The notes under the pieces were generated by a model. It saw nothing but the letters and a program-made list of their open reading frames with translations. It was not told the origin of the DNA and did no database searches. DNA of 64,000 bases from Paraburkholderia bonniea (GTDB lineage: Bacteria; Pseudomonadota; Gammaproteobacteria; Burkholderiales; Burkholderiaceae), in contig NZ_QPEQ01000001.1 of the NCBI RefSeq assembly GCF_009455625.1, forward strand, positions 2,542,001 to 2,606,000, given 5' to 3'. Below, piece by piece: positions 46,749 to 56,470 of this stretch; position 1 is the first letter of the stretch; every line of letters begins with the position of its first letter. Made by a program: the position numbers and the translations under genes.

Positions 46749-47446
46749 TCAAGAATCGTAATTCTTACACGAAAAATTCACCATCCAAACAATTAAATTC
46801 GTTATTGACACAATTTTACAATTAGCGAATTTTTCAAAAATCGTCTGATATCTTTATCTCTATGATTTTATTTAAAAAATACATCTCAATATTTTAAGCA
46901 TAAGAATTATCTTATCGGCGTAATAACATTTGAATTATGCATTTTGCATACAAACCTCTGGCGCAACAACTATCGCTTTTAGCAAAACAGGCAGAGTTTG
47001 ATTCCAGCTTATGTCTTGCCCGGGCAGTCCGTCGAGACATCCACCGCGCATCGTGCGCTGCTTGTTTCTCACCCCGTCAAACGGCTTGCTCAATCGGATG
47101 AAGCGGCTTCGGTCTGCAGCCGGTACTAACCGGCATCCAGAACTCTCAGCCGTCTCCATACTCGCCGCCTGCCACAGGTCGCGCACATTGCCCGCCCCGT
47201 TGATGTCTGGTAACGCAGTCACGTCGCCGCGTAACGCAATCGCCGTGTCGAATTTTTGATGCAACGTGTCCTGGCCAAACCATACTTCGAGCATTTCTCG
47301 TCCGGTATGTTTGCCATCCACGATCTGTACGAAGCTGCCTTTGCCGCGCACCATGTTGCCGTTTTCCAGCGTGCGGATGGTGCCGTCCTTGCTTAAGCGG
47401 ATTTCGACGATGCCTGGCTGGTCTAGTGCCAGCAGTTCGCCCTGCT
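46749..47446. repeat. Long direct repeat, copy 2 (about 0.7 kb)
   Basis: Partner of 44271-44966. Its right end is the exact junction where the SPM fragment is joined to the copy C N-terminal part. Confidence 0.9.
46935..47446 (-). pseudogene. SPM fragment of an RTX gene (array copy C, 3' part)
   Basis: An open frame from the junction (QGELLALDQPGIVEIRL) through NMVRGKGSFVQIVDGKHTGREMLEVWFGQDT to ASMETAE, then the same aberrant tail as in copy B. The beginning of the SPM, including any Asp-Pro, is missing. It is out of frame with the copy C N-terminal part that precedes it. Confidence 0.8.
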
Positions 47447-47449
47447 CAA

Positions 47450-47908
47450 CTAGTTGACCAACTGACTCGCTCGACCTAATGCCGCACGGGCCGCAGCTGC
47501 ACGTGTCAGCGAAATCACCGATTCAGCATACTTCGCATACGCTCCGCTACCTCCACTATTCAGTCTCGCCATTCCTCCACGCATTGATTCCGCTGTATAC
47601 CGGAGTATTGTCCGGACCTTCTCCGATTTGGCCTGATTCGCTATTACAACAATCCTCTGCTGATATTTCTCCATGGCAGATGCCATTTTTTGTCCAAGAG
47701 CGTCATATTCCATTTTTGCGACTATCTCCCCCCGAGTCACCCGCAATAGAACTTCATCCGCCCCGCTACTAACAGAGTCCCATATCGTACCCACGGTATC
47801 ATTCCGCAGAAATTCAATAGCCGCCCTAATATCACTATCAGAAACCAGAACTGGAGCGCGATTATGCGTATCCCCCGTCAAAAGCGCCTCATCTGTCATC
47901 GTTGCCAT
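47450..47908 (-). pseudogene. N-terminal domain of an RTX gene (array copy C, 5' part)
   Basis: 152 residues from an ATG with AGGAG seven bases upstream. It is helical, with EYDALGQKMASAMEKYQQ and NSGGSGAYAKYAESVISLTRAA aligning to EYEMFGRAMADQ and RAGGAQAYARYGENIAAAARA of copy B. It stops a few codons past a recombination junction; the hydrophobic part expected next has been deleted. Confidence 0.75.
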
Positions 47909-48495
47909 ATGTATCTCCTTACATAGTATTCGATTGAATAAAAAAACATAACAGATGTCAGGAAGTTAAGAAAAAGCATGCTCCCTGATATCATCGCCAA
48001 ACAAACCCTCGACTCTGTCATCAACCTAAACAACCAGTAAATTGGCTCGTCTTCACCATCTCTTCCCAAAATAAATCCGATCAATATAATTGACACAACA
48101 ATGCTAGACCGCATCGCCTTGGGAGTGAAAAGACTCGTTCTTTTTTTCATCCACGGATTAATTGTACTGATCAAATAAATGAAAAAACCTCCTCCCCACC
48201 CAAGCCAGAATGCACTGCCGTAGCTAACAAGCAACGCAAATGGAAACGACGTCCGCCTTGAATATTCTTCAATTCTAGGAAGCACTAATCCCATTTTCGA
48301 CAATCCATACGCCAAATTGCCATCAGGAATTTCATCAGGAGAAAACATTGCCAGAATAGCAATTAAAAATATCGAAAACCAGATTATCCTCAAAAAAGTT
48401 ACCCGATAAAATTCGAGGGGCTTCTCCCTTATTTTCATTAACTCACTGAATTTCACATAACACCTCACCAGAACATGAAAATACCACCCCAACAA
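47896..48495 (-). CDS. Small membrane protein paired with RTX copy C (candidate immunity protein)
   Basis: 199 residues, about four membrane helices (IIWFSIFLIAILAMF, FALLVSYGSAFWLGWGGGFF, SSIVVSIILIGFIL, AMISGSMLFLNFLTSVMFF). It is homologous to the A2 protein and overlaps the copy C start by 13 bases. AT-rich. Confidence 0.75.
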   Translation of the reverse strand: MLGWYFHVLVRCYVKFSELMKIREKPLEFYRVTFLRIIWFSIFLIAILAMFSPDEIPDGNLAYGLSKMGLVLPRIEEYSRRTSFPFALLVSYGSAFWLGWGGGFFIYLISTINPWMKKRTSLFTPKAMRSSIVVSIILIGFILGRDGEDEPIYWLFRLMTESRVCLAMISGSMLFLNFLTSVMFFYSIEYYVRRYIWQR

Positions 48496-48923
48496 GATGA
48501 CTTTTCAATCACCAAAAATCAGGCTACCCGGAAAATAACCCTATCATCCGATAGCACATTTATTTAATGCGTGCAAAAGCCCTCACGCGCAGCGAGACCA
48601 ATCATTACAAAATTGATTCAATCTGATTCCACATTATTACACAGAAGATTTATTTTTCAATAGATCGCTTGAAATTTGACACATTTTCACATTGTCCATT
48701 TTTTATAATATTTTCCAGCCTCGCCAACCCATGATTTAATTCATTAAATACATCTCAATATTGGCAAACATATGAATTCCCGCATAAATATAATTAGAAC
48801 CTTTATATGCCATACGATGCACCAAATATCCATTTGTCACAGAACCAAGAATAACTCTTCGCCTCCAGCCCCAAAAAAAATCGTGGCATCGCCTAACCTC
48901 TTACCGCTCACATCCAGAAACAG
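48496..48923. other. AT-rich spacer between copies C and D
   Basis: 428 bases, strongly AT-rich, without credible genes. It probably holds the promoter for the copy C pair. TTGACA and TATAAT words occur on the plus strand near 48677 and 48705, but their spacing is too long for a standard promoter. Confidence 0.4.
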
Positions 48924-49982
48924 TTACCAATTGATTGATAGCGTCGACTTTTTCCAGGCCGTGCCGTTGGCGAACTTGAACTGCTCGACAACTTTGTAGA
49001 ACGTGTCAAACCGGTAGCGGATCGTGTCCAGATACGGTTTCCACGTGGTCTGCGATGCCAGCGCCACATACACCGACCGGGTCAAGGTTGCCCATGCCCG
49101 CTGCACCATCCAGAAACGTTCATTGATAAGCGCCACAACACCATCGCCACGTGCGCCCAGCATCGTGCCGCCCATCTTTTCCATAACGGCCAGACGGCTC
49201 GCCCATCCCGGCGCAGCAGGATCGCCTTCTATCCGGCGGGTGCCCGCCATTATTAATGTCTGCGTGGTGGTCATGGCCGAAGTCGCGGTCCATGCGTTCA
49301 GTAATGCTTCAACCTGGGTCACCAGTTGAGTTCTTGTGGTCGCTGTCGCCACCTGCCGGAGCAGCGTGCGCAGTGCCGCGCCCTCAGCCGTCTCCATACT
49401 CGCCGCCTGCCACAGGTCGCGCACATTGCCCGCCCCGTTGATGTCTGGTAACGCAGTCACGTCGTCGCGTAACGCAATCGCCGTGTCGAACTTTTGATGC
49501 AGCGTGTCCTGGCCAGACCATACTTCGAGCATTTCTCGTCCGGTATGTTTGCCATCCACGATCTGTATGAAGCTGCCTTTGCCGCGCACCATGTTGCCGT
49601 TTTCCAGCGTGCGGATGGTGCCGTCCTTGCTTAAGCGGATTTCGACGATGCCTGACTGGTCTAGTGTCAGCAGTTCGCCCTGCTGGATCACGCCGTCTTT
49701 ATTGCTGTCGTATTCGCGTAGCGCGTCGAAACCGTTGGCGGCGAGCATGCCGTTGGCGAGTTTGGTGAAGTTGCTGAAGAGTTCCGCGCCGGTGTCGATG
49801 GCACCGTTGTTGTTGCGGTCAAGGACGAGGACGAGAAAACCATCGCCGGTGGTGATCCAGCCGGTGTGCGTGCGGCTGCCTTCGCCTGCGAAGTCGAAAT
49901 GAACCCGGGACAGAGCGACGCCACTGCTGTGAATACCGTCGCCATTAAGATCAAGAACCAGATCAAAAATCAAGACGATCAA
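48924..49982 (-). pseudogene. Internally deleted FrpC-like fragment (array copy D)
   Basis: 352 codons with no real start (TTG, no ribosome site) and no N-terminal domain. The SPM reads DLVLDLNGDGIHSSG, so the Pro of the scissile pair is missing. Inside, a segment corresponding to DRHDAIWSSLKIWHDGNSDGMT is deleted and VL is duplicated (LVLVLDRNNNG). The helical linker follows to YLDTIRYRFD, where it jumps straight to the end of an RTX unit (VVEQFKFANGTAW) and stops. All five repeats are gone. A decayed copy. Confidence 0.85.
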
Positions 49983-50258
49983 TCAATCCCAAACCGAAGA
50001 GACAATTTAGAAAAATCGATGATGTTTTGGCCCGGCCCGGGCCAGCCAACGCATTCCAAATCGGCCGGCCAGGCTAGGCGCTTAATGCCGGATCACTAAT
50101 AGCGCCTACTGCGCCATTCATTACTACCACTATGGCAAGCGGGACACCCGCGAGAGACACGTCCAATCCAGTCGTCAGGGCAATACCAGACGGCCAGACG
50201 CCGCGAAGCAAACCCAAGCCCCAACACCCGCTCCCCCGCTTACCCAAACCACGCTCAC

Positions 50259-51572
50259 TCAAACCGTCGCAGGCACGGCATCATCAGGCGGCACGCGCGA
50301 ATCACGAATCAGCAGCCCGGATAGCAACGCACCCACCAGCGCCACCCCACCCGCCAGAATAAAAGCCACGGTAAATGAACCTGTGCGGGTCACGAGAAAA
50401 CCTGTCAATGCAGGGCCCACTACGCCGGACAAACTGCCTACGCAATGAATGCATCCACTGACGCTGCCCACCTTGTCGGGATGCACGACGTCTTGCACGA
50501 TGGCCCAGTAAATCGCGCCGGTCACATACAGCAAAAACAGCGCCACTGACATCAGCCCAATCGCGCCACCCGCGCCCTGCACCGTTCCGGCCGCGGCAAC
50601 ACACACGCCGGTGCCAAACAGGCAGCTCGCCAGCACCACCTTGCGAGAGAACAGCAGATAACCTGTCCATTTGTAAATCGCGTCGGAAATCAATCCGCCT
50701 AAGGCGAGTCCCACCGTGCCGATTGACCACGGAATCACGGTGGCCAAGCTCATCTCCTTGAGATTCAGGTGATGGGCCTGCATCAGATAACTCGGAAACC
50801 AGCTCAGGAAAAAGAACAGCACGTAGTTGTAGCCAAAGAATGCAAACGCGGTGGCAAGCACCAGCGGTTGTTTCAGGTAATGCAGCAGCCGTTCGGGCGA
50901 GCCTTTAGCCACAGCGGGGATTTCGGTGCGGCTCGCCTCGCTGGACTTTGCTGTTGTCTCATCAGTCAGGCCATCCGCCGTCGTGCGGGTGATGTGACGA
51001 TTCTGTTCGGGCTTGTCGGTAGTCGTCAGCATCCAGACCACAACCCACACGAGGCCGATGGCGCAAACAATCCAGAACGTCAAACGCCAGCCGAAACTGA
51101 GTGCCAGCAAACCTACAACCGGGCCGGCCATTGCGCCACCCAGCGGCGAGCCCGCGCTGAGCAGTCCCATCGCCGAGGCGGCTCGCCGGTGTGGCAGCCA
51201 GTTATTCACCATCTTGTTGGCGGCCGAGCACAACGGTCCTTCCGCCATGCCGAACAGCACCCGCAGCACCAGCATGCTGACAAACCCGGTGGCCAGCGCC
51301 GTGAGGCCGCAAAACAGTGACCAGAACGTCACCGCGAGAATAAACACGAGCTTGGGGCCAAGCTTGTCGCTGGCGAGTCCGCCAAGAAAATTAAAGACGG
51401 TGTAGCCGAGGAAGAACCCGCTAAAAATCACGCCCATCTGGGTGGCGTCGAGACCGAGGTCTTGCTGCACCATGGGCGCGGTGACTGATAGCGCGACACG
51501 GTCCAGATAATTAATCATGTAGACCATAAACAATAAAAAAATCGTGACCCAGGTCATTGTGCGTTGCTTCAT
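50259..51572 (-). CDS. MFS transporter, anion:cation symporter family (hexuronate/aldonate type)
   Basis: 437 residues with 12 membrane helices. The N-terminal INYLDRVALSVTAPMVQQDL and GLASDKLGPK (motif A) are typical of the GudP/ExuT/DgoT group that imports sugar acids with protons. A long charged loop (about 185-225) lies between halves. It lies downstream of the fructuronate-reductase-like gene? The order on the minus strand is reductase (53163-51700) then this gene, 127 bases later, so they are one operon. Likely substrate: a hexuronate or mannonate. Confidence 0.92.
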   Translation of the reverse strand: MKQRTMTWVTIFLLFMVYMINYLDRVALSVTAPMVQQDLGLDATQMGVIFSGFFLGYTVFNFLGGLASDKLGPKLVFILAVTFWSLFCGLTALATGFVSMLVLRVLFGMAEGPLCSAANKMVNNWLPHRRAASAMGLLSAGSPLGGAMAGPVVGLLALSFGWRLTFWIVCAIGLVWVVVWMLTTTDKPEQNRHITRTTADGLTDETTAKSSEASRTEIPAVAKGSPERLLHYLKQPLVLATAFAFFGYNYVLFFFLSWFPSYLMQAHHLNLKEMSLATVIPWSIGTVGLALGGLISDAIYKWTGYLLFSRKVVLASCLFGTGVCVAAAGTVQGAGGAIGLMSVALFLLYVTGAIYWAIVQDVVHPDKVGSVSGCIHCVGSLSGVVGPALTGFLVTRTGSFTVAFILAGGVALVGALLSGLLIRDSRVPPDDAVPATV

Positions 51573-51699
51573 TTACTTTCTTCTCCTGAATATTTGATAA
51601 ACCGGCTTACTGTTTTTCTTTCTGCTTTTGCTGCTTCAGGCGGGAATGACGACGTTGTCTGGCCTTCCCGGCATCGGCATTGAGGCTCACGCAGGGCCG

Positions 51700-53163
51700 C
51701 TAACCGGCACTGGCCAGCAATGCATCCGTGCCGCCCTCGCGCAACTGGGTCAGGTACCGCGCAATGCGCACGATCAGCGCCTGCGGCCATGGTGCTGTGC
51801 CGAACACGCTGGTGTGCTCGAACGCGGCTTGCGCGAGCGCACTCGCATTCGCGCTCGCCTGCAACCGGGTGATGAGTGACGCCGCGCCGGGATCACTCAT
51901 CACCAGCGGCGTGCCTGCCTCGTTGCGGCCGCAGTACAGGTAATGCAGCCACGCTGCGAGCGCCCGTTCGAGCGCGGGCCGCTCAAGCCCTAGCGCCTGG
52001 CTTTCGCGTAGCGCGGGTAGCCAGCGCACCGGCACTTTCTGGGTGCCATCCATCGCAATCTGCTGGGTCTGATGCGCGAGCGTTGGATTGGTAAAGCGTT
52101 GCAGCAGATCGCGGCAGTACGCCTGCACGTCAAATCCGTCTGGCACGGTCACAGTAGCAAGCAGATCCACGCACATCAGACGTGTGACGAAAGCCGCGAG
52201 TAATGGGTCCGTCATCGCCTCCGCGACCGTCGCACGGTTACGCAACTGGCCGAGATAAGCCAGGGCCGAATGCGTGCCATTGAGTAGCCGTAATTTCATC
52301 GACTGATACAACGCGACGTCCCGGGTAAGCAGCGCACCGGCCTCTTCCCATGCCGGACGTGGGCCGCTAAAGCGGTCTTCGATCACCCATTGTGTGAAGG
52401 GCTCGCAGACAATGGCGGCCTCATCCCGCACGCCCAGCCGGGCTTCAGCCTCAGCGAGGGTGGCGGGGGTCGCCGCTGGCACGATGCGATCCACCATGCA
52501 GTCTGGAAAAGCGATGTCGTCGTGAATACGTTGCGCAAGTGCGCGATCAAACAACGAGGCGTACTGAAACAGCAGTTTGCGTAACGTGCTGCCATTAGCT
52601 GTCATGTTGTCGCAGCACACGACCGACAGCGGTGCCGTAGCCGGCCGCTGGCGAATCCCGGCTGCCAGCACGCCGAGCGTGCTGCGCGGCATCTCTGGAT
52701 GTTCGAGGTCATGGGCCAGATCGGGATCGTTCTGATCCAGATCGCCAGTGGCGGGATTCAGGCTGTAGCCTTTCTCGGTCACAGTCGTACTAATGATTGA
52801 AACCGTCGGCTCGGCTAGCAGGCTGAGCACCCTGGGCAGGGCTGTGGGCGCATGTAGTGCGCCACACAGCGCCCCGACGACACGGGTCGTCGCGGTCTCG
52901 CCGGTGCGCTCGGTGACGGAATACAAATAATCTTGTCTGGCTAGAACCCCTGCCATTCGCGGTTCGCGCAGATGCACTCCGACGATGCCCCAGCGAGGGT
53001 CGCCGCGCGCCAGTAATGCTTCGGTATAGAGCGCCTGATGGGCGCGATGAAATGCGCCAAGGCCAAGGTGAACGATGCCCGGGCGCACGCGCTTCCGGTC
53101 GTAGGATGGACGGCTCACAGCGTCCGAAAGAAGCTCGCAGCTCAGGTAATTCAGAAACGTCAC
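51700..53163 (-). CDS. uxuB: Mannitol dehydrogenase family oxidoreductase, probably fructuronate reductase
   Basis: 487 residues, the same length as UxuB. The Rossmann domain begins VRPGIVHLGLGAFHRAHQALYTEAL. The family lysine region VALYQSMKLRLLNGTHSALAYLG holds the catalytic Lys and the N-x-x-H. The enzyme would interconvert D-fructuronate and D-mannonate with NADH. A divergent mannonate dehydratase 400 bases away strongly supports this over mannitol dehydrogenase. Confidence 0.85.
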   Translation of the reverse strand: MTFLNYLSCELLSDAVSRPSYDRKRVRPGIVHLGLGAFHRAHQALYTEALLARGDPRWGIVGVHLREPRMAGVLARQDYLYSVTERTGETATTRVVGALCGALHAPTALPRVLSLLAEPTVSIISTTVTEKGYSLNPATGDLDQNDPDLAHDLEHPEMPRSTLGVLAAGIRQRPATAPLSVVCCDNMTANGSTLRKLLFQYASLFDRALAQRIHDDIAFPDCMVDRIVPAATPATLAEAEARLGVRDEAAIVCEPFTQWVIEDRFSGPRPAWEEAGALLTRDVALYQSMKLRLLNGTHSALAYLGQLRNRATVAEAMTDPLLAAFVTRLMCVDLLATVTVPDGFDVQAYCRDLLQRFTNPTLAHQTQQIAMDGTQKVPVRWLPALRESQALGLERPALERALAAWLHYLYCGRNEAGTPLVMSDPGAASLITRLQASANASALAQAAFEHTSVFGTAPWPQALIVRIARYLTQLREGGTDALLASAG

Positions 53164-53572
53164 GGCAATTAACCAACCCAGTGGAAGACCGTCGCCGGAC
53201 AGCGACGTGGGCGCAAGAATAAAATCTAATAGTCCTGATTTTTATTGGCGTATACACCAGTCTTGCTAAATCCAGTTGCCCTAATTAACATGGCGAAAAA
53301 TTTTCCTCACACCCTGTTTTATCTTATTAAAAGCGGCTATTCAGCCCGGACCAAAACCCAAACAAACCCCACTAAACCCAACACCCCCCACAAACCTCAT
53401 TCAAACACCCTCAATTGCCTCAGGCTTCGCTCAACGCGTCACGCGCGACTGAAGGGTTTAAACACGGGGTTTAAAGACTTAAGTTATCGCGCCCCCGCAC
53501 CGTTCGGGCATTCATCGCCTGCAAGCCGCACACATTTATCCCATTTGAACCTTTATCCGCTGGAGCTTTGCC
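53164..53572. other. Divergent promoter region uxuB-like / manD
   Basis: 409 bases. It contains the candidate operator and, to its right, an AC-rich stretch (53340-53410) of no known meaning. No small gene is supported. Confidence 0.5.
53246..53259. promoter_or_regulatory. Candidate GntR-type operator between uxuB-like and manD genes
   Basis: TGGCGTATACACCA is a palindrome with one mismatch and centre GTATAC, similar to the TGGT-n-ACCA sites of GntR regulators of hexuronate genes (UxuR/ExuR type). It lies in the divergent promoter region. The regulator is not in this window. Confidence 0.5.
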
Positions 53573-54781
53573 TTGAAAATCGAACGCCTGTACACCATCG
53601 TCACCTGCCCCGGGCGCAATTTCGTCACCGTCAAAATCGTCACGGATGAAGGCGTGTACGGCCTAGGCGATGCCACCCTCAACGGGCGCGAACTAGCCGT
53701 CTGCGCGTATCTCGAAGAACACGTATTCCCTTGCCTCATCGGGCGTGATCCGCGTCAGATTGAAGACATCTGGCAATACCTTTACCGTGGCGCGTACTGG
53801 CGCCGTGGCCCAGTCACGATGAGCGCAATCGCCGCAATCGACATGGCGTTGTGGGACATCCTCGGCAAGCTCGCAGGCATGCCGGTGTATCAGTTGCTGG
53901 GTGGCAAAAGCCGTGATGGTGTGATGGTGTACGGCCATGCCAATGGCCGCGACCACGCCGAAGCCATCGAAGCTGTGCAGCAACATATCGAAATGGGTTA
54001 TCACGCGATTCGCGTGCAATCGGGCGTGCCCGGTCTGGACAAGGTATATGGCGTCGGCAAGCAGGCTGGCGCTTACGAGCCTGCCGAGAAAGGCCTGCCG
54101 CCTGAAGAACCCTGGGATACCGCACTTTATCTGCGTCATACCCCTGAACTGTTTCGCAAGGTGCGCGACGCGGTTGGCTTCGAGCCGCATCTGTTGCACG
54201 ACGCACATCACCGCCTCACCCCCATTGAAGCTGCCCGGCTGGGCCAGGATCTGGAGCCGTTCCGGCTGTTCTGGCTGGAAGATGCGACTCCCTCCGAAAA
54301 CCAGGAAGCATTCCGCCTGATTCGCCAGCACACCACCACGCCCCTCGCGGTGGGCGAAGTGCATAACTCAATCTGGGACTGCAAGGATTTGATCCGTGAG
54401 CAGCTCATCGACTACATCCGCGCGACGATCGTTCACGCGGGCGGCATCAGCCATGTACGCCGCATCGCCGATTACGCCGCGCTCTACCAGGTGCGCACCG
54501 GCTTTCATGGGGCCACTGATCTTTCCCCGGTCTGCATGGCCGCGGCAGTGAATTTTGGTCTTTGGGTGCCTAACTTCGGCGTTCAGGAACTGATGCCACA
54601 TAGCGCGCTCACCGATGAAGTCTTCCCGCACAACTACCGTTTCGACAAAGGCTTCCTTGTGATGGATGAGGTGCCGGGCCTAGGTGTCGAGATCGACGAA
54701 GCGCTCGCCGCGAAGTATCCGTATGAACGGGCTTATCTGCCAGTAGCACGGCTGCGCGATGGTTCGATGTGGAACTGGTAG
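53573..54781 (+). CDS. manD: D-mannonate dehydratase, enolase superfamily (ManD/RspA)
   Basis: 402 residues, TTG start with CTGGAG nine bases upstream. It dehydrates D-mannonate to 2-keto-3-deoxygluconate. Motifs match ManD closely: [19 protein letters not shown] with the Arg/Tyr dyad, [11 protein letters not shown] (metal Asp and His), [14 protein letters not shown] and [12 protein letters not shown] (metal Glu residues), and [12 protein letters not shown]. It forms a pathway with the divergent fructuronate reductase and MFS importer. Confidence 0.94.
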   Translation: MKIERLYTIVTCPGRNFVTVKIVTDEGVYGLGDATLNGRELAVCAYLEEHVFPCLIGRDPRQIEDIWQYLYRGAYWRRGPVTMSAIAAIDMALWDILGKLAGMPVYQLLGGKSRDGVMVYGHANGRDHAEAIEAVQQHIEMGYHAIRVQSGVPGLDKVYGVGKQAGAYEPAEKGLPPEEPWDTALYLRHTPELFRKVRDAVGFEPHLLHDAHHRLTPIEAARLGQDLEPFRLFWLEDATPSENQEAFRLIRQHTTTPLAVGEVHNSIWDCKDLIREQLIDYIRATIVHAGGISHVRRIADYAALYQVRTGFHGATDLSPVCMAAAVNFGLWVPNFGVQELMPHSALTDEVFPHNYRFDKGFLVMDEVPGLGVEIDEALAAKYPYERAYLPVARLRDGSMWNW

Positions 54782-54851
54782 CCCGGCAACAACACCGTTT
54801 TATCTTCTAGCGCACACCGTCTTTATCACCAAACCAGCGGAGTCCTTAATC

Positions 54852-55886
54852 ATGTTGAGCATCGTTGTCGATCAACCAGACAGCCTGAGCGTGCGCGTTA
54901 TGCCGCTCCCCACGCCCACGGCAGGAGAAGTCCGTGTCCGGGTGCGCTATGCAGGCATCTGCGGCTCAGATCTGCATATTTATCGCGGCAAGAATCCGTT
55001 CGTGTCCTACCCGCGCATCATTGGCCATGAGTTTGTTGGACAGATCGAAGCCGTGGGCGCGGGCGTCAACCCCGCCCGCCTGGGTGAGCGGGTCGCGGTT
55101 GATCCCGTCATCAGTTGTGGCGCATGCCATGCATGCCTCATCGGCCGGCAAAACGTCTGCAGCAAGCTGACTGTGCTGGGGGTGCACCGCGATGGTGGTT
55201 TTAGCGAATACGTCTGCGTCCCCGGCAAAAACGCTTACACCGTGCCGGAAACCATCGCCTCAACCTGTGCCGCCATCATCGAGCCGTTCGCTGTCGCCGC
55301 CAACGTCACGGCCCGCACCGGGGTGCTGCCCAGCGATATCGCACTGATCTACGGCGCGGGCACCGTAGGGCTGAACTTGCTGCAAGTGCTCAAGCAGGTT
55401 TATGGCGTGCGCACCTTCATCACCGACCAGCTCGATGAACGTCTCGCACTCGCGCGTGCATGCGGAGCCAGCGCCGATGAAACCATCAATACGCTCCATG
55501 AATCGCTACCCGAGGCGCTGCGCAACCGTGGCGTGGAAGGTGGCCCGACGCTGATTTACGACGCCGTATGCCACCCGTCGATTCTGGAAGAAGCGGTGCG
55601 AATCGCAGCACCAGCGGGACGCATCGGCGTGCTGGGATTCTCATCGACGCCATCGGCGATCGCCCAGCAAGAACTCACGAAGAAGGAACTGACGCTGTAC
55701 GCATCGCGCCTGAACTGCGCCATGTTCCCCAAAGTGATCGACTGGATTAGCCGTGGCCTGGTTCAGCCCGAGCGGATCATCACCGACACCGTTGATTTTC
55801 GTGACGCGGCGCGGGCGTTTGAATTGGCGGAATCTCGGCCGAAATCGAGCTGCAAGGTGCTGCTTGATTTCGCTCCGGGAGACTAA
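54852..55886 (+). CDS. Zn-dependent alcohol dehydrogenase, RspB/idonate-dehydrogenase type
   Basis: 344 residues, a medium-chain dehydrogenase. Catalytic zinc ligands are in [12 protein letters not shown] and IGHEFVGQI; the structural zinc Cys cluster is [16 protein letters not shown]. The cofactor fold has [13 protein letters not shown]. It follows manD by 70 bases, as rspB follows rspA in E. coli. It probably oxidises an aldonate such as L-gulonate or idonate to feed the mannonate route. An in-frame start at 54759 lies within manD and is not used. Confidence 0.92.
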   Translation: MLSIVVDQPDSLSVRVMPLPTPTAGEVRVRVRYAGICGSDLHIYRGKNPFVSYPRIIGHEFVGQIEAVGAGVNPARLGERVAVDPVISCGACHACLIGRQNVCSKLTVLGVHRDGGFSEYVCVPGKNAYTVPETIASTCAAIIEPFAVAANVTARTGVLPSDIALIYGAGTVGLNLLQVLKQVYGVRTFITDQLDERLALARACGASADETINTLHESLPEALRNRGVEGGPTLIYDAVCHPSILEEAVRIAAPAGRIGVLGFSSTPSAIAQQELTKKELTLYASRLNCAMFPKVIDWISRGLVQPERIITDTVDFRDAARAFELAESRPKSSCKVLLDFAPGD

Positions 55887-56021
55887 CGGCATAACGGCAT
55901 ACATGAGCGGGATATAACCACCGGACTGCAACCACCAGGCTGCAATCACGCGAACCAAAACGGCACGATGCATGCGTTACGGCTACTCTGTCGGGCCACC
56001 CCGCTAATTTGGCTTTCCACG

Positions 56022-56393
56022 ATGCCCGCCTGCCCTGCTGCCGCCCCCTCTCCCATCAGCGCTGTTCTGGTTCACGTGTCCGACGTCAACGCGGCGCTGA
56101 CCTGGTACCAGCGCGCGTTTCCACATGCAGTGCGGCGCTATCTGAAAGCGTTTGATTTTTATCTGCTGGACATAAACGGCGTGCATCTCGAACTAGTGCC
56201 GAGTGACGCGAAAGTAACAGCGGGTGCTGCAGGGAGTGTCGTTTACTGGCGCGCGGTTGATTTTGACCAGAGCGTCGCTCATTTTCTTGCGCTGGGCGGC
56301 CGCTTGTATCGTGGGCCGCTGGAGATCCAGGACGGGCTGCGCATGTGCCAGATTCTCGACCCATGGGGCAACTGCATCGGCCTGCGTGGCTAG
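56022..56393 (+). CDS. VOC (glyoxalase/bleomycin-resistance) superfamily protein
   Basis: 123 residues from MPACPAAAPSP (an ATG at 55968 would add 18 unlike-family residues). One VOC module: AVLVHVSDVNAALTWYQRAF, HLELVPSD and the closing MCQILDPWGNCIGL. Such proteins are small metal-dependent enzymes or binding proteins. It may be an isolated gene. Substrate unknown. Confidence 0.85.
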   Translation: MPACPAAAPSPISAVLVHVSDVNAALTWYQRAFPHAVRRYLKAFDFYLLDINGVHLELVPSDAKVTAGAAGSVVYWRAVDFDQSVAHFLALGGRLYRGPLEIQDGLRMCQILDPWGNCIGLRG

Positions 56394-56470
56394 CCAGCAT
56401 GCCGAACACGCGCAAACCTGAAGCACGCGCGGCAAACATTTGCCACACGTGCCTAGCCAAACGGCAAGCG

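Noticed and set aside
48772..48999. Plus-strand frame of 75 codons near copy D
   Set aside because: Overlaps the 3' end of copy D antisense and has no ribosome site.
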